From the NCBI GenBank assembly GCA_938084835.1, contig CALKER010000006.1:744001-808000 (forward strand): a stretch of 64,000 bases of DNA. Reading direction: 5' to 3'. The position numbers and the translations under genes were made by a program. How positions within the stretch are numbered: the stretch's first letter is position 1; each line of letters begins with the position of its first letter. The notes beneath the pieces were generated by a model. It had not been told where the DNA came from and made no database searches. It was given only the letters and a program-made list of their open reading frames with translations. The stretch comes from an uncultured Thermoguttaceae bacterium. Its GTDB lineage: Bacteria; Planctomycetota; Planctomycetia; Pirellulales; Thermoguttaceae. Of the stretch, positions 8,349 to 19,731 are shown piece after piece.

Positions 8349-9773
8349 TCAGCCCTCTTGCACGTCGTATGCATACAGAATATCGCCATGGCGGATGTAC
8401 AACGTTCCGCCGATGACCACTGGATGAGCCCAGGACGGACCGGTCCCGTCTGGAGGCAATCGGAACTGACTAATCACGCGATGGTCTCTCGGAGAGGCCT
8501 CCACCAAGCCGACCACACCACGTTCGCTGAGAACATACAGCATGCCGTCAGCGTAGGTCAACGACCCCTTTCCCACGCCACTATGCCGATACATAACTTC
8601 CCCGGTAGCAAAATTAAGACACATCCATTGGCCTCGGTGATTGGAGCCGTATAGGTATCCATCTAGGTAAATCACCCCCCCGTGATGGTTATCGAAGGTT
8701 CTCTCTGCCCACAGGACTTCCACATCAAATTTCTTGCCAGCGGGGATCAGCCGCAGCAGCTTGGCGCCGGTTCCGTATCCCGAGCAAATAAAAAGGTAAC
8801 CGTCCCGAAAAATCGGTGTAAGGACGTTTACGTCCCAGGAGGTGATGTGTTCGTGACGGAAGAGAAGCTCGCCGGTGCTGGCGTCGACACCGATCACGGC
8901 TTTGGCATTCATGGTGAAAACAATACGGCGTCCGCCGAATGTTCCTATGCTTGGGGAGGCATAACCGGCCAGGTCGTTCGTGCTGGGAGCTGTCCACACG
9001 ATTTTCCCGGTTAATTTGTCGAGTGCTACAACACTGACTTCGGGACCACCTGGACAGCAAATGACATGGTTTCCGTCCACGAGCACAGATTCGGCCAGCG
9101 CCCAGGTAGGATACTTGGAGCGAAACCGTTGGAGGATGTTTACTGTCCACAAAAGCTTACCTGTCGCTGACTGAAAGCAGCTCAGCTGTCCCAACGGGCT
9201 CAAGTGGTACAGCCGCGGGCCGTCGACCGTCGGTGTTCCCCGGGTTCCCGGGTAACTTTTCGTCCATGCTGGCCCGTTTTCTGCTTGCCACAAAATTTTG
9301 CCTGAAAGACTTAGGGCAGTGACAAAAGTTTTCTCGCCGATGTTGCCTGCGGTGAAGATCCGCCCGTCGGCCAATGTGACACTGGAGTACCCCTCACCGA
9401 TGCCGGAAGCTTTCCAGCGCAAGGGGGGACCTTGAGGCGGCCAGCTCCGAAGGAGCCCCTTGTCCGGGGAAATATTATCGAAATTTGGCCCGTGGAAGCG
9501 GGGCCAATAAGGGGCAGCTGAGGTCTGTCGCTGGAGAGATGAAGATGTACGGCCTGCGCTTTCCGCAAGGAGATCCGGTTGCTCTTCTGCAGTTAAAGTC
9601 TCCAAATTTCCCTCCTCAAGTATTTGGCTATCACGGGGGGCGGCGGGAGATTCAAAGTAGGTAGACACAGGCTCGGATTCTGATTTTTCGGCCCAAAGTC
9701 CGCATCCCCAGATCAAGAAGCTCCCCCATAGTATGACCGACACTGGGTGGCGAAAAATGACCGAGCCGTGCAT
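8349..9773 (-). CDS. Secreted PQQ-type beta-propeller protein
   Basis: 474 residues from the ATG at 9773, which has GGGGAG 4 nt upstream. A second ATG at 9803 would add 10 residues. The hydrophobic leader around residues 8-25 (VSVILWGSFLIWG) is a signal peptide. After a linker, the motif WPRFHGPNFDNISPDKGL is the typical entry to planctomycete PQQ-propeller proteins. Repeated blades follow with the pattern G..LW / A.TGK..W / D..TG. Examples are SATGKLLWTVN, DKLTGKIVWTAPS, DASTGELLFRHE and NFATGEVMYRHS. No catalytic dehydrogenase motifs are visible, so a BamB-like or binding role is more likely than quinoprotein catalysis. It is convergent with truB. Confidence 0.85.
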   Translation of the reverse strand: MHGSVIFRHPVSVILWGSFLIWGCGLWAEKSESEPVSTYFESPAAPRDSQILEEGNLETLTAEEQPDLLAESAGRTSSSLQRQTSAAPYWPRFHGPNFDNISPDKGLLRSWPPQGPPLRWKASGIGEGYSSVTLADGRIFTAGNIGEKTFVTALSLSGKILWQAENGPAWTKSYPGTRGTPTVDGPRLYHLSPLGQLSCFQSATGKLLWTVNILQRFRSKYPTWALAESVLVDGNHVICCPGGPEVSVVALDKLTGKIVWTAPSTNDLAGYASPSIGTFGGRRIVFTMNAKAVIGVDASTGELLFRHEHITSWDVNVLTPIFRDGYLFICSGYGTGAKLLRLIPAGKKFDVEVLWAERTFDNHHGGVIYLDGYLYGSNHRGQWMCLNFATGEVMYRHSGVGKGSLTYADGMLYVLSERGVVGLVEASPRDHRVISQFRLPPDGTGPSWAHPVVIGGTLYIRHGDILYAYDVQEG

Positions 9774-10078
9774 CTTCTCCCCACATGAACCGTAACATTT
9801 CATAGGCTAACCTTTCACCTTCTGAGAAGCACAAGCGTTTCAGTGTGTAAGCATTCCTTTCGGCTTTAGCGAACGATCGACACACGAACGGCTCGCCCTT
9901 CTGGGAGCGTCCCTTTTATCGATAGAACCCAAAGCCCTAGCCCAATTCACGAAAGGTGGCATCAGGCCCACCGAGGTCGAAACCGTGAGCTGATCCGATC
10001 CCGGCAAGCCCGCAGCACCACCGAATGTTACATCTTTTTTACTTTGAGCTATAAAGGCATCCCTGGCAACTCTTTTTT

Positions 10079-10097
10079 GCCGAAGAATCGGCTTTTT
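10079..10097 (+). terminator. Intrinsic terminator-like hairpin with no obvious upstream gene
   Basis: GCCGA-AGAA-TCGGC is a 5-bp stem with a 4-nt loop, directly followed by TTTTT. Its orientation would end a plus-strand transcript, yet no plus-strand gene precedes it back to truB (8178). It may mark a short RNA or be coincidental. Confidence 0.45.
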
Positions 10098-10475
10098 GTG
10101 CTTGGCCCGCGAAGGAAAGCCCCATTCCTTAAGGTTGGAAAGCCATTATCGAGTCTTTGGGCGAAATAGAAACTTAGAGGCAGCTCGGCACGCGGACCAT
10201 GGAGGATCCATCGAAGCGTCACCGAGAGCGCCGTTTCATTTTCGGGTTCCACCACTCGGCATAGTTCAGAGCCAAACGAAATATGTGTGCCGTGTCAATG
10301 TAGGGAATCCGCTTTTGAACTGCAAGCAATTTCGCAAGATACGGCAGGTGTTACTTGGTGACCGAATATGGGGAGGCAGCCTCTATTGGCGAGGGTACTG
10401 TCGGTGGGTATGATCGTAGGCAAATGTCCAACAGTTTCGCTTAGGTGAGGATTTTTTCGGGAAATGCCAAGAGCG

Positions 10476-10525
10476 TGAAGACTTAAACCAAGATAACGTA
10501 GCTTGAAGACTTAAATCAGGATAAC
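10476..10525. repeat. Imperfect tandem duplication upstream of the SMP-30-like gene
   Basis: Two 22-bp copies, TGAAGACTTAAACCAAGATA followed by AC at 10476 and TGAAGACTTAAATCAGGATA followed by AC at 10504, match at 20 of 22 positions with a period of 28 bp. They lie 70-120 bp before the start codon at 10597, where a promoter or operator would be expected. Confidence 0.7.
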
Positions 10526-10596
10526 TTTGCGCCTTTATGCGAACAAAGGGAGTGTTTCGGTTCACAAGATGGTCTTGCTTGATCGAGGTATTTCCT

Positions 10597-11844
10597 ATGG
10601 TAAACAGATCATCACATTTGTTGGAATTTTCCAAGGGGATCTTGCAAGCCGCCGTGCTAAGTGTCCTGGTGGTAACGACGGGATGTTCTCGGCCCACCCC
10701 GGAGGCCAAGAGAGAGGTACTCTCAACACGGGAGACAGCTGAAAGAGTTTCCGCAACTGCGATCTCAAGCTCCGACGACCCCCGGGCTGCCGAGGGTGTG
10801 ACTAAACTTCGACCCGAGCAAGCGGAAGAGCTCCGCCAATCGCCTATGGAAACTATCGGCCCAGCGCTTAAAAAACCCCGGTTGTTGGTCACACTGCCGC
10901 AGGATCTTTGCAACACGCCGGATGCTATGTGCCTTTTGCCAGACGGGAGTGTGCTCCTTTCGGTGCCAAACTTTAATGATCCCTCTCAGCCGCCGCGAAT
11001 TATGAGGATCACTCGCGACAATCAGGTGGAGTCCTTTCTCGAACTGCCCGATAATCCGCATACTGGCCAGCCATTCGGTCCTATGGGCATTTGCCTGGCA
11101 CCCAACGGAGATTTGTTTATTGCTGACAATCAGCGCGACCACACGGGCAAGTCGCGGGTCTGTCGGATCCGGATGGATAACGGATTGCCGGTGGAAATCG
11201 GTCCTGCAGTGGAGGGTTTCAATATTGCCAACGCGGTGCTCTGTCACGATGGTTACCTTTATGTGAGTGATACAAAGATCGATGCGGGACGGTATCCGGC
11301 TTTAAGCGGCGTATTTCGGTTTCCCCTGAAAGAGTTGGAGCAGGCGGTGATCGTGTTGGCAGAGGACCTCCTGCATGATCCTCATCTCATTGCGGTGATC
11401 GAAACGTATGACAAAACCTCGCCCCTTGGGGCCGACGGGCTTTGCGTCGATGACCAGGGCAATTTGTACGTAGGCAACGTATTCGACGGAACAATCCACC
11501 GTATACGTTTTGATGAACAGGGCAAGGTAGTTGCCAACGAGCTTTTCGCAAAGGCAGAATTCATGAAAAGTGCCGATGGGCTCTTTTACGACTCGGTAAG
11601 AAAGGTCATTTATGTCGCAGATCCTCGGGCTAATGCTATCCACCGTGTGTCCCTCGACGGCCAAGTGGAACTTCTGGCCCAAAATGGTGATACCGACGGG
11701 CACGACGGGAGTTTAGATATGCCGGTAGAAGTGCTCGTACGGGGCAACGAACTCATTGTCTCCAATATGGATTGGCCAATGCCAGGATGTATTAACAGCA
11801 CTTTTGACCCACCTGCCACGTTGTCCGTTATCGAGCTTGAGTAA
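10597..11844 (+). CDS. SMP-30/gluconolactonase-like beta-propeller lipoprotein
   Basis: 415 residues from the ATG at 10597, which has GAGGT 8 nt upstream. An in-frame ATG at 10537 would place the signal peptide too far inside. The lipobox VTTGC puts the acylated Cys at residue 30. The body is a six-bladed propeller of the SMP-30/gluconolactonase/LRE type, with repeated blades such as MCLLPDGSVLLSVP, GICLAPNGDLFIADNQ, GLCVDDQGNLYVGNVFDG and RKVIYVADPRANAIHRVS. Metal-binding Glu, Asn and Asp residues are plausible but cannot be placed with certainty. Family members are lactonases, though many planctomycete homologues have no known substrate. Single gene. Confidence 0.78.
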   Translation: MVNRSSHLLEFSKGILQAAVLSVLVVTTGCSRPTPEAKREVLSTRETAERVSATAISSSDDPRAAEGVTKLRPEQAEELRQSPMETIGPALKKPRLLVTLPQDLCNTPDAMCLLPDGSVLLSVPNFNDPSQPPRIMRITRDNQVESFLELPDNPHTGQPFGPMGICLAPNGDLFIADNQRDHTGKSRVCRIRMDNGLPVEIGPAVEGFNIANAVLCHDGYLYVSDTKIDAGRYPALSGVFRFPLKELEQAVIVLAEDLLHDPHLIAVIETYDKTSPLGADGLCVDDQGNLYVGNVFDGTIHRIRFDEQGKVVANELFAKAEFMKSADGLFYDSVRKVIYVADPRANAIHRVSLDGQVELLAQNGDTDGHDGSLDMPVEVLVRGNELIVSNMDWPMPGCINSTFDPPATLSVIELE

Positions 11845-12037
11845 GCCTGTCTACAAAGCTTGCCCATATTAATGACATTGAGTTTACGCTTGCCGACCAT
11901 GGAGGTTTTAAACCGAAGCGGTTTACGCGGAATTGCCGAGTGTCTTGGATACCCGCGACTCGGTTCAACTGGGGGTCTTTCTGTCCCGCTTTTTCTTGTG
12001 GGACTGTGCCCTAAGCGGCAAAGCAAGGAGATGAGTT

Positions 12038-13660
12038 ATGAAAAAAACGCATCTTAGCTCGATGGTCACCTCTTTTGTCTCCGCTTCGATGTTTGGGATG
12101 GTCATCATTGGCCTTGTGCTGACTGATGTTTTTACAGTGGCGGCACAAGGTCAGGAGGAAGCTCAGTTCTCCCTTCTCTGGGGCAAGGCGGGGGAGCTTT
12201 GGTCACCGCAGAGCAGGCTCCCAGATTTTTCTTTCGCTGGTTATCGCCGTGGCGAGGAGCTCTACCGAATTCCGAAGGAAACAATTTCCGTAAGGGATTT
12301 TGGGGCAAAAGGTGATGGTACGACCGATGACGCCGCGGCCTTTCGTCAAGCTTTGGAAGCGGGTGCTGGGAAAGTGATTGAAATTCCGCCAGGCCGGTAC
12401 TTGCTCCGGGGGCTTTTTGCCATACGGCACTCGGGCACGGTCCTTCGCGGAGCCGGCCCAGAGCGGACCGTTGTTGTTTTTCAGTCACCGGGTGAACAAC
12501 TTGACCCGCGGCCGGCTAAGACCGATGGCAATCAACCGACAACAGGCTGGTCGTGGTGGGGTGGACTTATTGCAATTGAGGGCAGGAGGCCAACCGCAAC
12601 CGCGGGCACACCGGTAGTGCGACCACAAAAGCGTGGGGATAATCGGTTGCGGCTGGAAAAAAACGCGTTTTCTCCGGGTGATGAGATCCTACTCCGCTTG
12701 TTCGATGATCCCCAGAAGTCGCTTTTGGAGTACCTCTACCGGGGTCAGACCGGGAACATTTCCGGATTGAACAATTGGCAGGTTGTGCAGGTATTTCGTG
12801 TTCGCGAGATTTCTGCAAATGAATTGGTTCTTGACAGGCCCCTGCGTTTTGATGTCCGCTTAGAATGGCGTCCACAGGTGGAGCGGTTTCGGCCAAGCAT
12901 CACAGACGTGGGGGTAGAAGGCATCTGCTTTGACTTTCCCCTAGAAAGATATCAAGGGCATTTTCGCGAGGTCGGTTGGAATCCCCTACAAATTGACCCC
13001 GGAGCCGCCCATTGTTGGCTCCGGAACCTCAAGGTTCGTAATGCCGATAATGGTCCGTTTGTCGCGGGCTTTTTCTGCACGGTGGAACAGATCATTTTTG
13101 AGGCTGATCCGCTTCGCCTAGCACCCGATGGTTATTGCGGCCACCACGGGATTACGATAAGCGGCCATGATTGCCTTGTGCGCGACTTTGAGTTTCGGTG
13201 TCGGTTCATCCACGATTTAACAGTCCAATCGGCAAGTGGCTGTGTATTTATGAGAGGAAAAGGTATCGACCTCAACTTTGATCATCACCGTTGGGCGCCG
13301 TATGAAAATTTGTTCACGGATATTGATGCGGGCAAGGGCTCACGGGTTTTTGCCTCCAGTGGCGGGGGGATGCGAGGCAACCACTCTGCCGCCGGGGCCA
13401 CGTTTTGGGGCATCCGCACAGAGCGCGCCGTCCCATGGCCAAGACACTTTGGCGTCAACTGCATCAACATAGTCGGGATGAACATTATTTCGTCAGGCAT
13501 GAGCATCGCGCAGCCGCCAGATCCGAGCGACTCTAGCCAACCGTGGCTGGAAGTGATCCCTTGGGAAAGACTGCATCCTCGTAATCTTTTTGAGGCTCAG
13601 CGTTCTTTCCGCAAGGCCTCGCTGAGCGGAAGTCGACCGCCAGCGACTAACTCGCCATGA
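12038..13660 (+). CDS. Secreted pectate-lyase-fold (right-handed beta-helix) protein
   Basis: 540 residues. Residues 1-37 form a signal peptide with a long hydrophobic core. The motif SVRDFGAKGDGTTDDAAAF at about 84-102 is the hallmark entry to the Pectate_lyase_3 / GH28-like right-handed beta-helix. GTVLRGAGPERTVVVF and AHCWLRNLKVRNADNGPF are further beta-helix turns, and His/Asp-rich turns (GHHGITISGHDCLVRDFEF) lie in the middle. Such proteins are polysaccharide lyases or hydrolases. The actual polysaccharide cannot be deduced. AAGGAG lies 8-9 nt before the ATG. It is convergent with the GH13 gene. Confidence 0.8.
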   Translation: MKKTHLSSMVTSFVSASMFGMVIIGLVLTDVFTVAAQGQEEAQFSLLWGKAGELWSPQSRLPDFSFAGYRRGEELYRIPKETISVRDFGAKGDGTTDDAAAFRQALEAGAGKVIEIPPGRYLLRGLFAIRHSGTVLRGAGPERTVVVFQSPGEQLDPRPAKTDGNQPTTGWSWWGGLIAIEGRRPTATAGTPVVRPQKRGDNRLRLEKNAFSPGDEILLRLFDDPQKSLLEYLYRGQTGNISGLNNWQVVQVFRVREISANELVLDRPLRFDVRLEWRPQVERFRPSITDVGVEGICFDFPLERYQGHFREVGWNPLQIDPGAAHCWLRNLKVRNADNGPFVAGFFCTVEQIIFEADPLRLAPDGYCGHHGITISGHDCLVRDFEFRCRFIHDLTVQSASGCVFMRGKGIDLNFDHHRWAPYENLFTDIDAGKGSRVFASSGGGMRGNHSAAGATFWGIRTERAVPWPRHFGVNCINIVGMNIISSGMSIAQPPDPSDSSQPWLEVIPWERLHPRNLFEAQRSFRKASLSGSRPPATNSP

Positions 13661-13760
13661 GGTTCCGGTCACGAGGGTCGCTTTGCCCCACACGCACGTT
13701 TTGGCCTAAGCGCGGTGCAGCGTTTTTATCGCGCAGTGCAGTGCCTCAACCTTTAATTGA

Positions 13761-15533
13761 CTAACTTACCTCCCACCAAACGATACCCCCAGGCAGCAGG
13801 CGTGGCGTCTCTGCGGTTACTCCTGAATGACAGCGGACGCCGGTTGTGAAGTCTTCCCGCAGGATGGAAAGTTCTGGCCACTCGGCTAAAAGATCTCGGA
13901 CTATCTTCCGCCCTTTAAGCAATTGAGGAGGAATCGGTGAGACTTCGCTTCCAACGTTAAGAACCACCATGATCCGCTGCCTGCCGTCAAAACTTTCCCT
14001 TTCCAAGGCTATAAGATGACTTGGTGCATCTTGCACCGATATTTGACGTGACTCAGGATGAAATGCCGGTTGAGCGATGCGCACGGCAACCAACCGTTTC
14101 ATGGCCTCCAAAGCACGGTGCTCAATGGACTCGGGGTTGGTTAGTCGCGCGCGGAGTTCTTTCGCGATGAATTTCGGTCTGTGGATGGCCCGGGGCTGGC
14201 CTGTGGCCTGGAATCGCCTCTCATCGTTCGGGGTTGCAAAGAGGCTTGGGAAATACACCGCCGGAAGCCCTCGCAGGGCTAACATAAATGCGTGAGCGCC
14301 GAGAAATCGGCGCAGCTGAAGGTTCGGATCCTGAGTCGTGGGCTCAGAAAGTGCAGAGTAATACGAAATATTTAGTTCGTAGGGCACTTCCGAGCCGTCA
14401 TTTGCAAGACGATAGGTGACGTGTCCGCCTCGATCAATTATCGCTTGGATAAGTTTTGCGATTCGCCCTGGCGTAAGGAGCTTTTCCGCACCCCTCAGCC
14501 CAATCCCGTCATGAGTAGCAAGAACATTGACCACAGTTGTTCCCAGGGGGGTTTCACTAATCTGGGGTAACAACTCGGTGACGGCGGTGCCAGAGCCCGA
14601 GAAAAATGCATCCAAAAGCAAAGGTGGCAAGGAAAATTGATACACGAGGTGAGCTTCGTCCCCGTGTCCAAAATAACTAACATTTTCCACCGCGGGAACA
14701 TTGGTTTGGGCAAGCAGAAGTGTCCCGGGAGCTACCGCATCCACGATTTCCCTGAAAAGCTTCACAACCTCATGAGTTTCCGGCAAGTGGATACAGGAGG
14801 TGCCAAGCCGTTTCCAGAGATAAGGGATGGCATCTAATCGGATGATCCGAGCCCCCTGTTGCAGATAAAACAACAGGATTTCCAGCATTTCGAGGAGTAC
14901 AAGCGGCTCGGTGTAATTGAGGTCGATTTGATCGTTGCTAAAGGTCGTCCACACATAACGCCGGCCGGCTTTGGTATCCACCGGTGTCAAAAGCGGCGTA
15001 TTCCGTGGCCGCACTACTTGCACCAGGGCTGGCTGGGGCGAAATTTCGATAAAGAAGCGAACATAAGGTTCCTCCCGCGCTAAGTACCCTTTGAAGTAGC
15101 GACTCTGGCGGGAAACGTGGTTAAGCACAAAGTCGATTGCCAGGTCGAAGTGCTGCCGCAGACTTTCCACATGGTGCCAACCACCCAGGCGAGGGTCGAC
15201 CTGACGGTAGTCCACCACGGAAAAGCCGTCGTCTGATGATGAGGGGAAGAAAGGGAGAATGTGCAAGATGCGAAAGGTGTTCTTAAGCCCATTACTTACT
15301 AAGAATTCTTCGAGTACCTCCAGCGCTGGCCGTTGGGCTTCCACAACTTGATCCGGATAGGTAATCAAAATAACGTCTTGCTGGTCCCAATTTGTTTTGC
15401 TTTGTGGCTTGATTCGAGGAGCGTATTCTTCAATAAGGTGCACCACGCGGTCCGCCACCAAGCTTCCCTGGGGACCGTACAAAGTAGTTAGCCGACCTCG
15501 TAACTTGTCTGCTAGCCCGCCACCGGCCCGCAT
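13761..15533 (-). CDS. GH13_18 sucrose-phosphorylase-like enzyme (glucosylglycerate phosphorylase type) with altered acid/base residue
   Basis: 590 residues from the ATG at 15533, which has AGGAG 7 nt before it. A GTG at 15557 is an alternative. It is a cytosolic alpha-amylase-fold protein related to sucrose and glucosylglycerate phosphorylases. HILPFFPSSSDDGFSVVDY and FDLAIDFVLNHVS are conserved regions. The nucleophile Asp is at 234 in GARIIRLDAIPYLW. The transition-state Asp is at 342 in ATHDGIGL. The TNVPAVENVSYFG stretch is typical of the glucosylglycerate/glucosylglycerol group. The residue just before it, usually Glu as general acid/base (TETNVP), is Gln276 here, codon CAA at 14706-14708. 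The enzyme may therefore be inactive, slower or altered in substrate. Substrate assignment is inferred. Confidence 0.82.
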   Translation of the reverse strand: MRAGGGLADKLRGRLTTLYGPQGSLVADRVVHLIEEYAPRIKPQSKTNWDQQDVILITYPDQVVEAQRPALEVLEEFLVSNGLKNTFRILHILPFFPSSSDDGFSVVDYRQVDPRLGGWHHVESLRQHFDLAIDFVLNHVSRQSRYFKGYLAREEPYVRFFIEISPQPALVQVVRPRNTPLLTPVDTKAGRRYVWTTFSNDQIDLNYTEPLVLLEMLEILLFYLQQGARIIRLDAIPYLWKRLGTSCIHLPETHEVVKLFREIVDAVAPGTLLLAQTNVPAVENVSYFGHGDEAHLVYQFSLPPLLLDAFFSGSGTAVTELLPQISETPLGTTVVNVLATHDGIGLRGAEKLLTPGRIAKLIQAIIDRGGHVTYRLANDGSEVPYELNISYYSALSEPTTQDPNLQLRRFLGAHAFMLALRGLPAVYFPSLFATPNDERRFQATGQPRAIHRPKFIAKELRARLTNPESIEHRALEAMKRLVAVRIAQPAFHPESRQISVQDAPSHLIALERESFDGRQRIMVVLNVGSEVSPIPPQLLKGRKIVRDLLAEWPELSILREDFTTGVRCHSGVTAETPRLLPGGIVWWEVS

Positions 15534-16310
15534 ATTGTTGGCTCCTGATAAGGTCACCTCGGACTTTAGTTTAACCGCATTGTAGTCTCCTAAACTAGGG
15601 GGACCGCTGCTGGGGACCCCAGGGAACGTATCTCGTATGGACGGGTGATCTTGCTTCTTTGTCTACCCCCGAACCGGGAAGCTCCAAATGGCTAGTCTGA
15701 GTTGCCGACCTTTTTCTCCTTGGGGGCGATTCCCTCGATATTTTCAAGCCTTACTTACGGTTCGGCTGCCCCGGACCTGCCCGATAGTGTTTTGCAAACG
15801 GAGGGCCGGCTTAGCGGCTTCAGAGGAAAGAGCAAGTTGACGTCCTAGAAGGGAACTCGAAGAGCCGAGTTGTCCGAAGTCAGAAAGAGGTAGCTGCGCC
15901 GCAGGCTTTTTCCCCAGCTTGATCTGAATTCACGACTTGTGGCGCCGAAGCATTCCTTATCGCCAAATCGGGCTAAACATGCCTCTGAGTTGGCTCAGGT
16001 TTTGATGCCGAACTGGGTGGTTACGACAAAGCGGCAAATTTGGCAGCTTTAACCTGCCCCACCCCTGCTTACCGGAGAGCCAATCGAGATTCACAGGAGA
16101 CCCTCAATAGGTGCGGGGAGTAGGAGCCTCGAAACTGACCGTCGTCTCGAAACCGTGGCTGGGTGGCGCCGCACAAGGCTGAGACCTTCGCGGCCGAGCC
16201 AGCTTCGAACGGCACGTCCGCACGCAATAGGATCGGCTACCGAGGAAAGGCCGTTGAGCAACCTTCGATGATTCAGCCAAACGATGTATTCCGCAGCAGC
16301 GAGGTTTCCC
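15534..16310. other. Spacer between the GH13 gene and the DUF1844 gene
   Basis: I see no gene, RNA or clear repeat. It must hold the GH13_18 promoter. Confidence 0.5.
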
Positions 16311-16784
16311 TCACGAGATTTTCATCCCAGAAAGACCATCCGGAGGAGGTGGCACTTTATTCTTAAGTTCCGGTCCCAACTGAGCGACAATGGCATCATG
16401 AATATTGACAAATGCCAGTCGAAGCTCGCTGAGCATTCCTTCGAGCATCTCCGTTTCTTCAGCAGTCCGATTGCCCTGCGTCTTTGTTTCCAAAACTTGC
16501 AGCAGGTCGATAAAGAGCTTGGCTTGGGCGAGATTTACTTCATGGCGATTGGTCAACGGATTGGGCAACACCCCAAGTGACAGTAGCGCCTGTGTTCCAA
16601 GCATGTTAAGGAGGTACTCAAAAGAAGCCTCAGGAAACGGGGCCTGAGAAGGCTCCTTGTCGGAGACGGGCTTCGATTTTTCGGCTTTCTGCCGACGGAT
16701 TGCTTCCCGCTCTGCTTCAACTTTTTGCTTCCAATCTTCGTCGATAATAATCCGCCGTTCGGAGGAAGAGTCTGGCTGGCTCAT
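16311..16784 (-). CDS. DUF1844 family protein
   Basis: 157 residues of unknown function. The charged N-terminal half (EDWKQKVEAEREAIRRQKAE) is a likely helix or coiled coil. The C-terminal half carries the DUF1844 core: FEYLLNMLGTQALLSLG, NPLTNRHEVNLAQAKLFIDLL and ETKTQGNRTAEE. This core is shared by small proteins in Planctomycetes, Acidobacteria and Deltaproteobacteria. GGAGAGGT lies 5 nt before the ATG. There is no signal peptide, so it should be cytosolic. Single gene, downstream of pyrG on the same strand but separated by a 545-bp gap. Confidence 0.85.
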   Translation of the reverse strand: MSQPDSSSERRIIIDEDWKQKVEAEREAIRRQKAEKSKPVSDKEPSQAPFPEASFEYLLNMLGTQALLSLGVLPNPLTNRHEVNLAQAKLFIDLLQVLETKTQGNRTAEETEMLEGMLSELRLAFVNIHDAIVAQLGPELKNKVPPPPDGLSGMKIS

Positions 16785-17329
16785 TGATTACCTCTCCGGC
16801 CTTTAATGTAAATTAGTGTGAACGATAACCTCCTTGTCGTTTACGCTTTGCCAAACCCGGTGACGGGCTTGGCCCTATCTATCGTGCCTACCTTTTGCGC
16901 CTTAGGACCAGGCTTTTTTGAGCCATAAGCAAGCCAGCAAAGCTCACCTGATTTACCGAAGATTACGCACGATCTTAATCTTACCCGTTACGATGGCTTG
17001 CGATGTCGCAACGGATCCTATGTGTCAGCTTAGGTGATCCGAATAGATACTCCACTGCCGTTTTGTTCCGTTTGGGGACTCAGGCTCATCCGACACCTGG
17101 CGGCCTTGATGCAGGACCCACTCGAGAGCCGCAACTCTCACAGCCATCCCTCTTGAAGTCCCGGAAGCTTTTCATCTGTCAATGCCTGGGCGACAAATCC
17201 CGCGCTACCCGGGCACGCTCGCTACCCCGTTCGCTCAACTCGAATTCGAAACACCCTAACCGGAGAAACGGAACCGAGCAGCCGCAGTTCACGCTGCATT
17301 ATCAAGGCCTACCAATTTCCCGCTTGCGC
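16785..17329. other. Spacer between the DUF1844 gene and pyrG
   Basis: No supportable gene. A long plus-strand frame starts here but owes its length to running antisense through pyrG. It must hold the DUF1844 promoter. Confidence 0.5.

Positions 17330-19731
<2,402 letters not shown>

Larger units (their letters stand above)
9774..10596. other. Divergent spacer with a stray terminator and a tandem duplication
   Basis: No gene recognised. It contains a plus-strand terminator-like hairpin (10079-10097) and a 22-bp tandem duplication (10476-10525), listed separately. Promoters for the two divergent flanking genes must be here. Confidence 0.55.
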
